64,000 nucleotides of DNA. Origin: Planosporangium flavigriseum (GTDB taxonomy: Bacteria; Actinomycetota; Actinomycetes; Mycobacteriales; Micromonosporaceae). The stretch covers positions 186,001 through 250,000 of the forward strand of contig NZ_JAATVW010000004.1 of the NCBI RefSeq assembly GCF_011947225.1, written 5' to 3'. The notes beneath the pieces were generated by a model. It worked only from the letters and a program-made list of their open reading frames with translations. It was not told the origin of the DNA and did no database searches. Of this stretch, positions 28,110-38,153 are shown piece by piece (within the stretch, counting starts at the first letter, position 1; the number at the start of each line of letters is the position of its first letter). The translations under genes were made by a program, and so were the position numbers.

Positions 28110-29235
28110 GGCGCACCTCCGCGTTCCCGACCTCGTACCGTGTCCCGCGCAGCGCGGCCGGCACATCCGCCTCGACGGCACAGGTCACCAACGTCTGGCT
28201 GGCGTCAGCGACCAGCGTAGCCAGGCGCTCGCGGCGACCGACGTCGAGTTCGGCGAAGACGTCGTCGAGCGCGAGCACAGGCTCCATGCCCTCAGCGCGG
28301 AGAAGATCGTACGCCGCCAGCCGCAGCGCGAGCGCGTACGACCATGATTCGCCGTGGCTGGCGTACCCCTTGGCCGGAACCTCGCCGAGCATCAGGGTGA
28401 TGTCGTCGCGGTGCGGTCCGACCAGCGTGACTCCGCGCTCCACCTCGGCCGTCCGGGAGGCGCGCAGCGCCTCGCGCAGCCGCTCCTCCAGAGCCTCGAT
28501 CGTCAGCGGGAGGGCTGGGATGGCTTCGTCCCAGGACGGGGAGTAGATCATGTTCGCGGTCCCCTTGCCGGCGCTCACCGCGTCGTACGCCTTCGCGACC
28601 AGCGGCGCGAGGCCGGCGCACAGTTCCAGCCGGCCGACCAGCAGTTCGGCACCGTACCGGGCCAGATGGACGTCCCAGACGTCGAGCGTCGACAGGTCGC
28701 CGCGCGCGCCGCCGGCCCGCTTCGCCAGGTACGAGGTACGTAGGAGTGCGTTGCGCTGCTTCAGGACCCGGTCGTAGTCGCCGCGCACTCCGGCGTAGCG
28801 CGGCTGCCGCAGGGTGAGCAACTCGTCGAGGTACCGACGGCGCTCACTCGGGTCTCCGCGGACCAGCGACAGGTCCTCCGGGGCGAACAGCACCATGCGC
28901 AGCGCACCCAGCACGTCGCGCACGCGGGTCAGGGGTGAACGGCCGAGTCGGGCCTTGTTCGCCTTGCCCGGCTCGATCTGCAGCTCGATCAACAGCTCCC
29001 GGGCGTCGTGGACGACCGCGGTCCGGACCACCGCCCGCTGGGCGCCCACCCGTACCAGCGGCGCGTCGGTGGCGACCCGGTGGCTGCCGAGCGTCGCCAC
29101 GTACCCGAGCGCTTCCACGAGGTTCGTCTTGCCCTGGCCGTTGCGGCCGACAAGCACACAGGCACCGGGCTCCAGGTCGACGTTGACGCGCGGGTAGTTC
29201 CGGAAGTCAACCAGCTCGAGGTGGCGTACGTACAC
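28099..29235 (-). CDS. recF: DNA replication and repair protein RecF
   Basis: RecF is an ABC-type ATPase of recombinational repair that acts at gaps and stalled forks with RecR/RecO. The Walker A motif [13 protein letters not shown] is near the N-terminus, the signature and Walker B are near the C-terminus (LDDVFAELD). The 378-residue length is typical. It directly follows gnd with no gap and its stop overlaps the DUF721 gene. Confidence 0.96.
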   Translation of the reverse strand: MYVRHLELVDFRNYPRVNVDLEPGACVLVGRNGQGKTNLVEALGYVATLGSHRVATDAPLVRVGAQRAVVRTAVVHDARELLIELQIEPGKANKARLGRSPLTRVRDVLGALRMVLFAPEDLSLVRGDPSERRRYLDELLTLRQPRYAGVRGDYDRVLKQRNALLRTSYLAKRAGGARGDLSTLDVWDVHLARYGAELLVGRLELCAGLAPLVAKAYDAVSAGKGTANMIYSPSWDEAIPALPLTIEALEERLREALRASRTAEVERGVTLVGPHRDDITLMLGEVPAKGYASHGESWSYALALRLAAYDLLRAEGMEPVLALDDVFAELDVGRRERLATLVADASQTLVTCAVEADVPAALRGTRYEVGNAEVRRVG

Positions 29236-30108
29236 CTAGTCCTTCTTGACCGCGTGGCCACCGAACTGGAACCGCAGCGCGGCGACCGCCTTCATCGCCG
29301 GCGAGTCCTCCTGACGGGACGCGAACCGGGCGAACAGCGAGTCCGCGATCACGTTCAGCGGCACCGCGAGGCGGATAGCCTCCTCGACCGTCCAGCGTCC
29401 CTCGCCGGTGTCCTCAGCGTACCCGCGGACGCCGGCCAGCTCGGGATCCTCTTCCAGCGCCCGGTCGAGCAGGTCGAGCAGCCACGACTTGACGACGGTG
29501 CCCTCACGCCAGGACTTAATCACGCCGGGCACGTCGTCGATGTACTCCGAGGCGCGCATCAGTTCGTAGCCCTCGGCGTACGCGTGCATCAGGCCGTACT
29601 CGATGCCGTTGTGCACCATCTTCGCGTAGTGCCCGGCACCGACGCCGCCGGCGTGCACGAAGCCGTACGGGCCCTCGGGCTTGAGCGCTTCGAAGATCGG
29701 CATGCAGCGCTGAACATGCTCGTCGGCGCCGCCGACCATGAGCCCGTACCCGTACTCGATGCCCCAGACGCCGCCGGAAACCCCGCAGTCGACGTACCCG
29801 ATCCCGCGCTTGCCCAGGCGCTCAGCGCGCGGCTTGTCATTGCTGAACCGTGAGTTCCCGCCGTCGATGATGATGTCGCCTTGCGCCATGACACCGGCCA
29901 GCTCTTCGATCACCGAGTCGGTCACGTCGGCCGGCACCATCACCCAGACCACGCGCGGCGCCGCCAGCTTGCCGACCAGCTCCTGGATGCTCGCGACGTC
30001 GGAGACCTTGGGGTCGTGGGCGTAGCCGACGACCTCATGCCCGGCACGGCGAAGCCGTTCGCGCATGTTGCCGCCCATGCGGCCGAGACCGACGAGACCG
30101 AGTTGCAT
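29236..30108 (-). CDS. gnd: 6-phosphogluconate dehydrogenase, decarboxylating (short form)
   Basis: This enzyme oxidises and decarboxylates 6-phosphogluconate to ribulose-5-phosphate in the pentose phosphate pathway. The 290 residues match the short form. The N-terminal GLGRMGGNM loop binds the dinucleotide, and the central Ser-Gly-Gly motif appears as VSGGVWGIEYG. KMVHNGIEYG carries the catalytic Lys and Asn. It lies between dnaN and recF, a known arrangement in Streptomyces and relatives. Confidence 0.93.
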   Translation of the reverse strand: MQLGLVGLGRMGGNMRERLRRAGHEVVGYAHDPKVSDVASIQELVGKLAAPRVVWVMVPADVTDSVIEELAGVMAQGDIIIDGGNSRFSNDKPRAERLGKRGIGYVDCGVSGGVWGIEYGYGLMVGGADEHVQRCMPIFEALKPEGPYGFVHAGGVGAGHYAKMVHNGIEYGLMHAYAEGYELMRASEYIDDVPGVIKSWREGTVVKSWLLDLLDRALEEDPELAGVRGYAEDTGEGRWTVEEAIRLAVPLNVIADSLFARFASRQEDSPAMKAVAALRFQFGGHAVKKD

Positions 30109-30168
30109 GACTTCTCCCAGGGTGGATCGTCGCCGCCCCGAACGCGGAGCGACCAGTTGCGAGTTCCG

Positions 30169-31299
30169 TCAGCCGCCGATACGCACGGGCATGATGAGGT
30201 ACCAGTACCCCGATGAGATCTCGCCATCCTCGCTAGCCGGCACGATGATGGCCGGCTTCTTGGGGTCGGTGAACGAGAACACGGCGAACGGGCTGTTGAG
30301 GGCGTTGAGCCCATCCAGCAGGTACTGGTGGTTGAACGCGATCGTCAGCGGTTCACCGGTGAACGCGCAGTCCATCGCTTCACTCGCCCGTGCGTCTTCG
30401 GTGCCACCGGCCTCGATGACCAGCCCGTCCTCGCTGAAGCGCAGCCGTACGGGGGTGGCGCGCTCGGCGACGAGCGAGACGCGCTTGACGACCTCGGCGA
30501 GCGCCGCCACCGAAACTCGGGCCTGGGCGCTGTGGGTGTCCGGGCGCAGCGAGCGCACTTTGGGGAAGTCTCCGTCGAGCAGGCGGGAGGTCGTCCGCCG
30601 GGTGCCACCGGCGAAGCCGATCATGCCCTCGCCCACGCCGCCACGAGCCAGGGCGACGGTCACCTGACCGCCGAGCGGCCCCAGCGTCTTGGCGGTGTCA
30701 TTCAGGGTCTTGGCCGGCACCAGGGCAGCCATGCTCATGTCGGGATCGTCGGCGTTCCACTCGATCTCACGGACGGCCAGCCGGTACCGGTCGGTCGCCA
30801 GCAGCGCGAGCGTGTTGCCCTCGATCTCCATCCGGACGCCGGTGAGGATCGGCAGCGTGTCATCGCGCCCGGCGGCGATCGCGACCTGGGAGACGGCTTC
30901 CGCGAACGCCTTGGCGTCGACGGTGCCGGCGCTCTCGGGCATCTGGGGCAGGCTCGGGTAGTCCTCGACCGGCATCGTCGGCAGTGTGAACCGGGCGCTG
31001 CCGCAGGTGATCTCGACGTGGGAACCGACCGCTGCGACCTCGACCGGCTTGCTCGGCAGCGCCTTAGTGATCTCAGCGAGAAGGCGTCCGGAGACCAGCG
31101 CAGCGCCGTCGGCGTCGGCCTGCACTTCCAGCGTCACCTGGCTGGAGACCTCGTAGTCGAATCCGGAGACCTGCAGGTTGCCGTTGCTTACGCGCATGAG
31201 TACGCCGGCGAGTACCGGCACCGAGGGCCGGCTGGGCAGGCTCTTGGCTGTCCAGGCAACGGCGTCAGCCAGCGCGTCGCGCTCGACTCGAAACTTCAT
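30169..31299 (-). CDS. dnaN: DNA polymerase III beta subunit (sliding clamp)
   Basis: The clamp encircles DNA and holds polymerase III. The 376 residues form three similar domains of about 120 residues each. The C-terminal block LNSPFAVFSFTDPKKPAIIVP and YLIMPVRI match the clamp family. The region upstream, 31300-31829, is oriC. gnd follows after 60 bases. Confidence 0.96.
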   Translation of the reverse strand: MKFRVERDALADAVAWTAKSLPSRPSVPVLAGVLMRVSNGNLQVSGFDYEVSSQVTLEVQADADGAALVSGRLLAEITKALPSKPVEVAAVGSHVEITCGSARFTLPTMPVEDYPSLPQMPESAGTVDAKAFAEAVSQVAIAAGRDDTLPILTGVRMEIEGNTLALLATDRYRLAVREIEWNADDPDMSMAALVPAKTLNDTAKTLGPLGGQVTVALARGGVGEGMIGFAGGTRRTTSRLLDGDFPKVRSLRPDTHSAQARVSVAALAEVVKRVSLVAERATPVRLRFSEDGLVIEAGGTEDARASEAMDCAFTGEPLTIAFNHQYLLDGLNALNSPFAVFSFTDPKKPAIIVPASEDGEISSGYWYLIMPVRIGG

Positions 31300-31829
31300 C
31301 GCGCTGCCTCCTGCGTCGACAAGTCTGTGTTGTGCCTACGGAACCTTAGTGGCAGAGGTTGACCTTCGTGCGCCGACCCCGCTGATCCACTCGACTTGGT
31401 TTTGTCCCCACGCTGATGATTGGTTTTTCTTTTTTTAAGAGATAAAACTCGTCATCGTCATAGGGGCTGTGGGTTCTGTGGACTGCGGCCGTTTTGCCTG
31501 CGTGATCGACATATGGGTACGTTGACATCCTGTGGGTATCCGGTGGATCTTCGTCCACAGATCCCGTCGCCGGGATTGTTGTCCACGGTCGTCCACATCT
31601 CGTCCACCGGATATCCACTGGTAATCCCAAAGGTTTTCCGCAGGTCGAGGCACCTAATCTAGTTACGACGTGATCACTGATCGTAGTGCTTCCACATGCT
31701 TGGGGGGACATCCACAGGGTTGTCCCCAGGCGTTATCCACAGGGTGTGCGTTGTAGGTACGCCTAAATAGTGAACGGCGGGCCCTAGTCAGGGCCCGCCG
31801 TTCGGTGCGAGTGAGGGTGTCGACCGGTC
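31300..31829. other. oriC: Chromosomal origin of replication (oriC)
   Basis: The dnaN-dnaA intergenic region has an AT-rich stretch at about 31419-31448, with runs of T and TTTTTTTAAGAGATAAAAC, which would act as the unwinding element. About eleven DnaA-box-like sites surround it: TTGTCCCCA (31402-31410), TGTGGACTG (31477-31485), TGTGGGTAT (31531-31539), TCGTCCACA (31551-31559), TTGTCCACG (31579-31587), TCGTCCACA (31589-31597), TCGTCCACC (31600-31608), ATATCCACT (31611-31619), ACATCCACA (31708-31716), TTGTCCCCA (31720-31728) and TTATCCACA (31733-31741). Transcription of flanking genes moves away from it, and dnaN and dnaA flank it as in Streptomyces. Confidence 0.92.
31773..31802 (-). terminator. 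dnaA terminator
   Basis: AACGGCGGGCCCT (31773-31785) and AGGGCCCGCCGTT (31790-31802) are a perfect 13-bp stem with a four-base loop AGTC. It lies between the dnaA stop and oriC, so it separates dnaA transcription from the origin. Confidence 0.85.
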
Positions 31830-33494
31830 CTACGACATCTGCTTGATGCGGTTGGTCAGCTCGGCGATCTGGTTGTACAGCGAGCGGCGCTCCGCCATCT
31901 GCTGGCGGATCTTGCGGTCGGCGTGCATGACCGTGGTGTGGTCGCGGCCGCCGAAGGCCTGCCCGATGCGGGGCAGGGAGAGATCGGTCAGTTCGCGGCA
32001 CAGGTACATGGCGACCTGCCGGGCGTTGACCAGAACCCGCGAGCGGGAGTGCCCCTTGAGGTCCTCCATGCTCACGCCGAAGTACTCGGCGCTCGACACC
32101 ATGATCTGGTCTGCGGTGATCTCAGGCCCAGAGCCGTCCGGAATGAAGTCCCGGAGCACCTCTTCGGCCAGCGACAGCTCCACGTGCGAGCGGGTCAGGT
32201 TGGCGAAGGCGGTGACCCGGATCAGAGCGCCTTCCAATTCGCGGATCGAGGACGAGACGCGGGAGGCGATGAACTCGAGGACGTCCGGCGGGGCGAACAG
32301 TCGCTCCTGGGCCGCCTTCTTCTGCAGGATCGCGATCCGGGTCTCCAGATCCGGGGGCTGGATGTCGGCGAGCAGGCCCCACTCGAACCGGGTCCGCAGC
32401 CGGTCCTCCAGCGTGGCCAGCTGCCGTGGCGACCGGTCGGAGGTGATCACGATCTGCTTGTTGGCGTTGTGGAGCGTGTTGAAGGTGTGGAAGAACTCCT
32501 CCTGCGTACGCTCGCGGTTCTCCAGGAACTGGATGTCGTCGATCAAGAGGATGTCGACGTCCCGGTAGCGGCGCTGGAATGCGCTGGTCTTGTCGTCGCG
32601 CAGCGAGTTGATGAAGTCGTTGGTGAACTCTTCGGTCGACACGTACCGCACGGACCGGGCGTTGCCGAGGGTCTGGGCGTAGTGCCCGATCGCGTGCAGG
32701 AGGTGGGTTTTACCCAACCCGGAGTGTCCGTAGATAAACAGTGGGTTGTACGCCTTGGCCGGGGACTCAGCCACGGCGACGGAGGCGGCGTGCGCGAACC
32801 GGTTGGACGAGCCGATGACGAACGTCTCGAACGTGTACTTGGGGTTGAGGCGGTTGCCCGGATTATCTGAACTGCTGCCCGGGGAGTTCCGATCGCCGCG
32901 TCCGGTGCCGCGTCCGGTACCGGGCCTGGCGGGCTGTGGCATCTCGTCGCGGATGTCGGCGGGCCGCCGACCCGACGCCGCGCCGTCGTTGGAACGGTGG
33001 TCGGCCATCCTCGCCGGGACCGCAGCACCCCAGTCCGACGCGGACGGTGCCGGGGAGTCGTCAAAGAGCCGGTCGGCATGGCCGGGGTGCGGTGCGTGGT
33101 CGCGGGTGGGCAGGACGGGCGTCACCGGTACGGACGGCAGCATGGGTGCCGAGGGGCCAACGGGCGGCGCGGGCGGGGGGCCGGGCATCGCCGGGAGCGG
33201 TGTGGGTACGCCGGGTGACCCCGCAGTGCCGTCGTCCGGCGGCCGGACCGTCACGGCCACCTGAATCGCGCGGCCGAGGCGCCGAGACAGCGCCTGGGTG
33301 ATCGCGGGCCGCAGCCGCGACTCGATCACGTCCTGGGTGTGCGCGTCCGGCACCGAGAGCAGAGCGATGTCCTCGACGATCGCCCGCAGGCGGGTCAGTC
33401 GCAGATACGCCCGTTGCTGAGGCGAGACGATCTCGTCAGCGAGCTCCTCGGTCGCCGAAGCCCACACGGTGCTCAGGTCGCCCGTGTTCGACAC
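31830..33494 (-). CDS. dnaA: Chromosomal replication initiator protein DnaA
   Basis: DnaA binds DnaA boxes at oriC, melts the DNA and recruits the helicase. The product has an N-terminal domain I, a Pro-rich linker (about residues 85-230), the AAA+ domain with Walker [12 protein letters not shown], Walker [11 protein letters not shown], and the C-terminal DNA-binding domain with [11 protein letters not shown]. The GTG at 33494 ([11 protein letters not shown]) is chosen from the family N-terminus and the preceding GGGGGTGGC, giving 554 residues. ATG 33509 and ATG 33578 are alternatives in the same frame. Confidence 0.95.
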   Translation of the reverse strand: MSNTGDLSTVWASATEELADEIVSPQQRAYLRLTRLRAIVEDIALLSVPDAHTQDVIESRLRPAITQALSRRLGRAIQVAVTVRPPDDGTAGSPGVPTPLPAMPGPPPAPPVGPSAPMLPSVPVTPVLPTRDHAPHPGHADRLFDDSPAPSASDWGAAVPARMADHRSNDGAASGRRPADIRDEMPQPARPGTGRGTGRGDRNSPGSSSDNPGNRLNPKYTFETFVIGSSNRFAHAASVAVAESPAKAYNPLFIYGHSGLGKTHLLHAIGHYAQTLGNARSVRYVSTEEFTNDFINSLRDDKTSAFQRRYRDVDILLIDDIQFLENRERTQEEFFHTFNTLHNANKQIVITSDRSPRQLATLEDRLRTRFEWGLLADIQPPDLETRIAILQKKAAQERLFAPPDVLEFIASRVSSSIRELEGALIRVTAFANLTRSHVELSLAEEVLRDFIPDGSGPEITADQIMVSSAEYFGVSMEDLKGHSRSRVLVNARQVAMYLCRELTDLSLPRIGQAFGGRDHTTVMHADRKIRQQMAERRSLYNQIAELTNRIKQMS

Positions 33495-34001
33495 CAGCGC
33501 CACCCCCATCGCTCGTTGCGGTTCACGCCGCGTCCCCCCGACACCGACGACCGCTCTCATTTTCCACAGGTTGTCCACAGCCTGTGTATCAACGAGTGAC
33601 CCGCCGCCGACGGTGCGTCCTAAATCGAACGCAACGCTGCGATTTTTGGATCAGTGCTGCTCCGCGCGGCCCCAACGAATGAACGCGCCACCGGTTTCTC
33701 TGTTGTCGTCCCGGGGCGGTCATCGCCTTCGGCGCGCCGTGTGCACCGTAACGCGGCACGCTAACAGCGTTGTCCACAACCTCTCAACCGCTGTCCACAT
33801 GGCTGTGGTCTCCGCTTCAAGGGTGGCGGCGGGTTATCTGAGCAGGGACACTGGCGCATGTGCACGCCGCGGGTACCCTGGAACGGCTAAGCGCCGGTCG
33901 CTGGTAAGCTGGCGCGACAGCGTGTCTGCCTTGACAGCGGCACCAACCCTTGAATCGCCGGGCGCAGGTCGCCCCCGAAGCATACGAAGACGGAGCCTGA
34001 C
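33495..34001. promoter_or_regulatory. dnaA-rpmH divergent control region with DnaA boxes
   Basis: This 507-base stretch carries two DnaA-box groups: TTTTCCACA (33560-33568) and TTGTCCACA (33571-33579) near the dnaA start, and TTGTCCACA (33770-33778) and CTGTCCACA (33791-33799) further away. Placement fits DnaA autoregulation and possibly origin assembly. If dnaA starts at 33578 the boxes at 33560-33579 would be within or beside it. No gene was identified. Confidence 0.8.
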
Positions 34002-34139
34002 GTGAGCAAGCGCACCTTCCAGCCGAACAACCGCCGGCGCGCGAAGACCCACGGTTTCCGCCTGCGCATGCGCACCCGTGCCGGTCGCGCGATCATCTCG
34101 GCGCGCCGCGGCAGGGGCCGCGCTCGCCTCGCGGCCTGA
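34002..34139 (+). CDS. rpmH: 50S ribosomal protein L34
   Basis: The 45-residue product reads [20 protein letters not shown] and continues to a basic Arg-rich tail. This is the near-universal L34 sequence. It starts with GTG at 34002. It opens the plus-strand set rpmH-rnpA-yidD-yidC. Confidence 0.97.
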   Translation: MSKRTFQPNNRRRAKTHGFRLRMRTRAGRAIISARRGRGRARLAA

Positions 34140-34168
34140 GTCCCGGGCCGCTAGCCCTAGGGCGTGTC

Positions 34169-34594
34169 GTGCTGTCAGCCGCGCAGCGACTGAGGCGGCG
34201 CGAGGATTTCGCTGCCACGATCCGCACGGGCCGCAGAGCGGGCCGGGGCGCCGTGGTCGTTCACTTCGACGTCCCGGATGACGCGCCCAGCGCGACGGGA
34301 GCTCGCAGCGACATAGCACCGGCGCCCACCGAGAGAGCCGATTTCTCGGTGCGCGCCGGTTTTGTCGTACCCAAGACCGTGGGCAAGGCGGTCGTCAGAA
34401 ACAAGGTGCGCCGACGGCTGCGGCATTTGATCCGCGAGCGCCTGGCGGCCCTGCCACCAGGCGCTACTGTTGTGGTGCGGGCGCTACCCGGGGCGGCGGA
34501 ACGAACATTTGTGGAGCTGGCTGCCGATCTCGACGCCGCGCTCCTGTCGGCGCGCAACCGTCGGCCGCGCCGCTCCCGCCGGGAGGGCACATGA
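34169..34594 (+). CDS. rnpA: Ribonuclease P protein component
   Basis: RnpA helps the RNase P RNA cut the 5' leader from pre-tRNAs. The 141-residue protein begins [14 protein letters not shown] (GTG start) and carries [14 protein letters not shown], the RNR motif of the family. Length is normal for actinobacteria. The stop overlaps the yidD start as ATGA. Confidence 0.95.
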   Translation: MLSAAQRLRRREDFAATIRTGRRAGRGAVVVHFDVPDDAPSATGARSDIAPAPTERADFSVRAGFVVPKTVGKAVVRNKVRRRLRHLIRERLAALPPGATVVVRALPGAAERTFVELAADLDAALLSARNRRPRRSRREGT

Positions 34595-34866
34595 CCCCGG
34601 GCCGACTCGTTGCGCTGCCCATTATCGCGTACCGTCGTTGGATAAGCCCGGCGCTGCCGGCGCGGTGCCGGTTCTACCCGTCCTGCAGTGCCTACGGGCT
34701 GGAGGCGGTGACGACCCACGGCGCTCTGCGCGGCGTCTACCTGACCATCCGGCGGCTGTTGCGCTGCCACCCTTTCCACCCCGGTGGATATGACCCGGTG
34801 CCGCCGCCTTCCGGCAAGCGCTGCCCTCGAACCTCTCTCGACGAACCGACTGGAGCCGTGCAGTGA
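34591..34866 (+). CDS. yidD: Membrane protein insertion efficiency factor YidD
   Basis: The 91-residue protein has an amphipathic N-terminus ([20 protein letters not shown]) and the YidD signature [14 protein letters not shown] with the Cys pair, then [17 protein letters not shown]. It aids insertion of membrane proteins with YidC. It overlaps rnpA and yidC in ATGA and GTGA junctions. Confidence 0.95.
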   Translation: MTPGRLVALPIIAYRRWISPALPARCRFYPSCSAYGLEAVTTHGALRGVYLTIRRLLRCHPFHPGGYDPVPPPSGKRCPRTSLDEPTGAVQ

Positions 34867-35840
34867 GCAAGCTCTTCAGCCCACTCATGGCAGTGATCTA
34901 CGAGGCCATCTCGGCGATCCTGCTGTTCTGGCACGCCGCCTGGCACAAGGTGGTGGGCGACGCCAGCTGGCTGGCGACCAACTGGTCGTGGGTGCTCGGC
35001 ATCATCTTCCTGGTAATCACCGTCCGGGCGATCCTCTTCCCGATCTTCGTGAAGCAGATCAAGTCCCAGCGGGCCATGCAGGCGCTGCAGCCGAAGGTCA
35101 AGGCGCTGCAGGAGAAGCACAAGGGCGACCGGGAGACCTTGCAGCAGGAGCTGATGAAGCTCTACCGCGAGGAGAAGGCCAACCCGCTCATGGGCTGCCT
35201 GCCCATGTTCCTCCAGGTCCCGGTCTTCCTCGGGCTGTTCCACGTACTGCGCCACCTCAAGCCGACCATGCCGGAGCACCTGCGGACGCTGTACGGCTGG
35301 ACCGCGGGTCAGTTCGAGAGCGCCTCGCACGCCAAGCTGTTCGGCGCGCCGATCGCGGCAAGCTTCCGGTCGTCGTCGCACGAGCTCTCCCTGCTCGGCG
35401 CCAGCGGCACCACCGTCAAGATCGTCGCCGCGATCCTGATCGCGACCATGATCGTGACGACGTACTTCACCAGCCGGCAGATGATCCTCAAGACCGGCTG
35501 GGCCGAGGACCCGCAGCAGCGGATGGTGCAGAAGCTGATGCTCTACGGCGTCCCGTTCTCGCTGCTCATTTCGGGCTACATGTTCCCGATCGGTGTGGTC
35601 ATCTACTGGGTCACGCAGAACATCTTCTCGCTCGGCCAGCAGATGTGGGTGCTGCGCAAGTTCCCGCCGCTGACCCCGAACGGCACCCCGGCGCCGCAGA
35701 AGGCCAAGGCCGACGCCAAGGGCGCCAAGAGCGGTGCCAAGGACGGTAGCGCCACCAAGGCGGTGGACAGCCGGGCGCTGGCCCCCAAGGTCGGAGCCAA
35801 GCCCGTCAACCCGAAGAAGGGTGGTGCGGCCAAGCGGTAG
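34863..35840 (+). CDS. yidC: Membrane protein insertase YidC
   Basis: YidC inserts membrane proteins, alone or with SecYEG. The 325-residue product has an N-terminal membrane segment, then the conserved five-segment insertase core with [11 protein letters not shown], and a charged Lys-rich C-terminal tail of about 50 residues, which often contacts ribosomes. It starts with GTG at 34863 overlapping yidD. The order is the standard rpmH-rnpA-yidD-yidC-jag set. Confidence 0.95.
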   Translation: MSKLFSPLMAVIYEAISAILLFWHAAWHKVVGDASWLATNWSWVLGIIFLVITVRAILFPIFVKQIKSQRAMQALQPKVKALQEKHKGDRETLQQELMKLYREEKANPLMGCLPMFLQVPVFLGLFHVLRHLKPTMPEHLRTLYGWTAGQFESASHAKLFGAPIAASFRSSSHELSLLGASGTTVKIVAAILIATMIVTTYFTSRQMILKTGWAEDPQQRMVQKLMLYGVPFSLLISGYMFPIGVVIYWVTQNIFSLGQQMWVLRKFPPLTPNGTPAPQKAKADAKGAKSGAKDGSATKAVDSRALAPKVGAKPVNPKKGGAAKR

Positions 35841-35997
35841 GTGGGTCGAGGCAGCCGGAGTTGACCACACGGCGCGGCACGACAGTGCTGCGTGAGTTGC
35901 GGTCAGCGGCGCGGCGCTCCCTACTCGCGGCATCCGCCCCCCGTACAGACGTCATGTAGCGGTGCCTCCGGGCACCCTGATCATCCGGAGATGACCT

Positions 35998-36582
35998 GTG
36001 ACCGATACGAGTACCTCTTCCGTTCCCGAGTCGACCGCGTCTGCCGACGCGACCGTCACCTCGCCGAAAGCCACCGAGAGCGCGGCCGCTACCGGTGACG
36101 AGGTGCGCCCGACCCCCGACAACAAGGATCTGTTCCGGGAGAGCGAGATCGCCGCGGACTACGTGGAGGGCCTGCTCGACATCCTCGACTACGACGGCGA
36201 CATCGACGAAGTGATCCAGACCGGTCGACCGGTCGTGGAGGTCGTCGGTGGCCGTCTCCAGTCGCTCGTTGGCCAGCGGGGCGCGACCCTCGAGGCGCTA
36301 CAGGAACTGACCCGCCTTGCGGTATTCCGCCAGACCGGCAAGCCGAGCCGGCTGCTGCTCGATGTCGGCGGCTACCGCGCCAACCGCCGCAAGGAGTTGG
36401 CCGCCGTGGCGAAGAACGCCGCGGAGAAGGTCAAGGAGTACGGCGAGGCCATCAAGCTGGAGCCGATGAGCGCCTTCGAGCGAAAGTGCGTCCACGACGT
36501 GATCAACGTGCTCCCCGGGGTAGAGAGCGAGTCCGAAGGGGTCGAGCCGGCCCGGCGGATCGTGGTACGCCCCGCGAGTTGA
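35998..36582 (+). CDS. jag: Jag/KhpB-like single-stranded nucleic acid-binding protein
   Basis: The 194-residue protein has a charged N-terminus, a KH domain (about residues 70-110, with SLVGQRGATLEALQEL) and an R3H domain (about residues 120-180, with RKCVHDVINVLPG). Members bind RNA and affect cell division or wall synthesis in some bacteria. GGAG lies about ten bases before the GTG start at 35998. It follows yidC by 157 bases. Confidence 0.92.
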   Translation: MTDTSTSSVPESTASADATVTSPKATESAAATGDEVRPTPDNKDLFRESEIAADYVEGLLDILDYDGDIDEVIQTGRPVVEVVGGRLQSLVGQRGATLEALQELTRLAVFRQTGKPSRLLLDVGGYRANRRKELAAVAKNAAEKVKEYGEAIKLEPMSAFERKCVHDVINVLPGVESESEGVEPARRIVVRPAS

Positions 36583-36598
36583 CGACAACAGGTACGAC

Positions 36599-36641
36599 CG
36601 ACGGCGCCGCGCACGGGGCAGTGCGCGGCGCCGTCGTTTTT
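36599..36641 (+). terminator. Strong intrinsic terminator after jag
   Basis: A 16-bp perfect stem (36599-36614 with 36621-36636), loop GGGGCA, is followed by TTTTT at 36637-36641. This is a textbook rho-independent terminator and ends the rpmH-jag transcript. Confidence 0.93.
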
Positions 36642-36810
36642 GCCTCGACTGCCCGCGGTCTGGGTGATTGCGCAACCGGTGTACTCGTTGTCCCGGTGAG
36701 CTGTTGATCAGCCCTGGCCGCCCGACCGCCGTAGCGCCCGCTGCGGGCCGTTACGGGTCCTGGTGTACCCGGGGCAGTGTCCACCGTTTCTGATCGATCT
36801 GGAGGCCCTT

Positions 36811-37554
36811 GTGACCGGCTCGTCGTTCAGCCCACCGCCCCATCTGGCCCAGGCGGCGACGGCGATCTTCGGCGAGCGCCTGGCGCTCGCGACGGAGTAC
36901 GCCCAACGTCTGGCGACCGACGGTGTCGTGCGCGGCCTGATCGGTCCCAGGGAGGCCGAACGGATCTGGGATCGCCATCTTCTGAACTGTGCGGCGCTTG
37001 GCGAATTGATAGAGTCCGATGCTTCCGTCGTGGACGTAGGGTCCGGAGCTGGTCTGCCCGGTCTTGTCCTGGCTGTGGCTCGTCCCGATCTGTCGGTCAC
37101 TCTGGTCGAACCGCTCGCCCGGCGTACGGCCTTTCTGTCGGAAGTGGTCTCCGATCTGGGGCTCGACAACGTGACTGTGGCACGGGTAAGGGCCGAAGAC
37201 GCCGTAGGAACGCTTCCCGCGGCCGACGTGGTCACGGCGCGGGCGGTGGCCCCCTTGGACCGGCTGGCCGCCTGGTGCCTGCCCCTTGCCCGCGTAGGTG
37301 GGCGGGTGCTGGCCCTCAAGGGCGCTACGGCGGCCGACGAGGTTGAGGCGCATCGCGAGGCGATCGCCCGGGTTGGTGGCGGCGAGCCGGTGATTCGCGT
37401 CTGCGGTGCGGACCTGCTGCCCGAGCCGACGACCGTCGTCGAGGTGGTACGGGAGCGGGAGGTTCTGCCGGCATCCACGAAGTCGGGGTCCAAGAAGGCA
37501 GGGTCGGCTCGATCGGCGCGGCCGCGTTCTGGATCGCGGGCGCCTCGACGCTAA
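36811..37554 (+). CDS. rsmG: 16S rRNA (guanine-N7)-methyltransferase RsmG
   Basis: RsmG methylates G527 of 16S rRNA using S-adenosylmethionine. The 247-residue protein has the SAM loop VVDVGSGAGLPGLVLA and a conserved WDRHLLNCAALGE before it. The C-terminal 30 residues are Arg/Ser-rich and probably disordered. GGAGG at 36801-36805 fixes the GTG start at 36811. It sits after the jag terminator and before the parAB region. Confidence 0.93.
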   Translation: MTGSSFSPPPHLAQAATAIFGERLALATEYAQRLATDGVVRGLIGPREAERIWDRHLLNCAALGELIESDASVVDVGSGAGLPGLVLAVARPDLSVTLVEPLARRTAFLSEVVSDLGLDNVTVARVRAEDAVGTLPAADVVTARAVAPLDRLAAWCLPLARVGGRVLALKGATAADEVEAHREAIARVGGGEPVIRVCGADLLPEPTTVVEVVREREVLPASTKSGSKKAGSARSARPRSGSRAPRR

Positions 37555-37689
37555 GCCCTGAGGCGCCGCGGTCGTGCCGCCTGGCCGCCTGGCCGGAGCG
37601 GTAACGGACGGCTCCCGCCTGATGCTTGACAGCCGCGTCCACGAGTCGCTTTACACGGTCGCTCGGATCAGCCGGAGACTCGGTCCGAT

Positions 37690-38153
37690 TCCGCCTGGCC
37701 GTCGTGGTCGATCGGCCGCCGCAAAGCGAAAGGACGCTTCACCCGCATCCATGCCCGGGTCGCCCGCCTGCGCGCCGACACCGCCCACCAGCTGGCGTAC
37801 CGGGCCGCGACCACGCTGGCCCGGCTGACCGTCGAAGACCTCCACGTCGCCGGGATGATCCGGCTGCGCACGCTGGCCCGGTCGGTGTCCGACACCGGCC
37901 TGGCCGATCTCGGCCGGCTGCTGGTCTACAAGACCCGCTGGTACGGCTGCGCCCTGGTCGTCGCCGACCGGTGTATCCGTCCAGCAAGACCTGCTCGGGC
38001 TGCGGCCACGTCAAAACCAGCCCCGGCATGGCCGAACGCACCTACCGGTGCGGGCACTGTGGGCTGGTGGTCGACCGGGACGTCAACGCCGCGGTCAACC
38101 TGGCCCGCTGGCCCGCCCGGCACACCTCACCGCCGCTACCTGCGGCCGCCTGA
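37690..38153 (+). pseudogene. IS605-family TnpB relic, frameshifted
   Basis: Frame 1 reads KGRFTRIHARVARLRAD and continues through TLARLTVEDLHVAGMIRL and GRLLVYKTRWYGCALVVADR. After 37971 the frame shifts, and the next frame reads YPSSKTCSGCGHVKTSP, then RCGHCGLVVDRDVNAAVNLA, ending at a TGA near 38151. The shift is explained by loss of one base in the expected Trp codon before Tyr-Pro-Ser. The four-Cys zinc motif and two RuvC acidic residues (Glu in VEDL, Asp in DRDVN) remain, but the N-terminal half with the first RuvC Asp is gone. It is a dead element. Confidence 0.85.

Noticed and set aside
37690-38153. Intact TnpB nuclease with guide RNA
   Set aside because: The N-terminal half is missing and there is a frame break, so it cannot encode a working nuclease.
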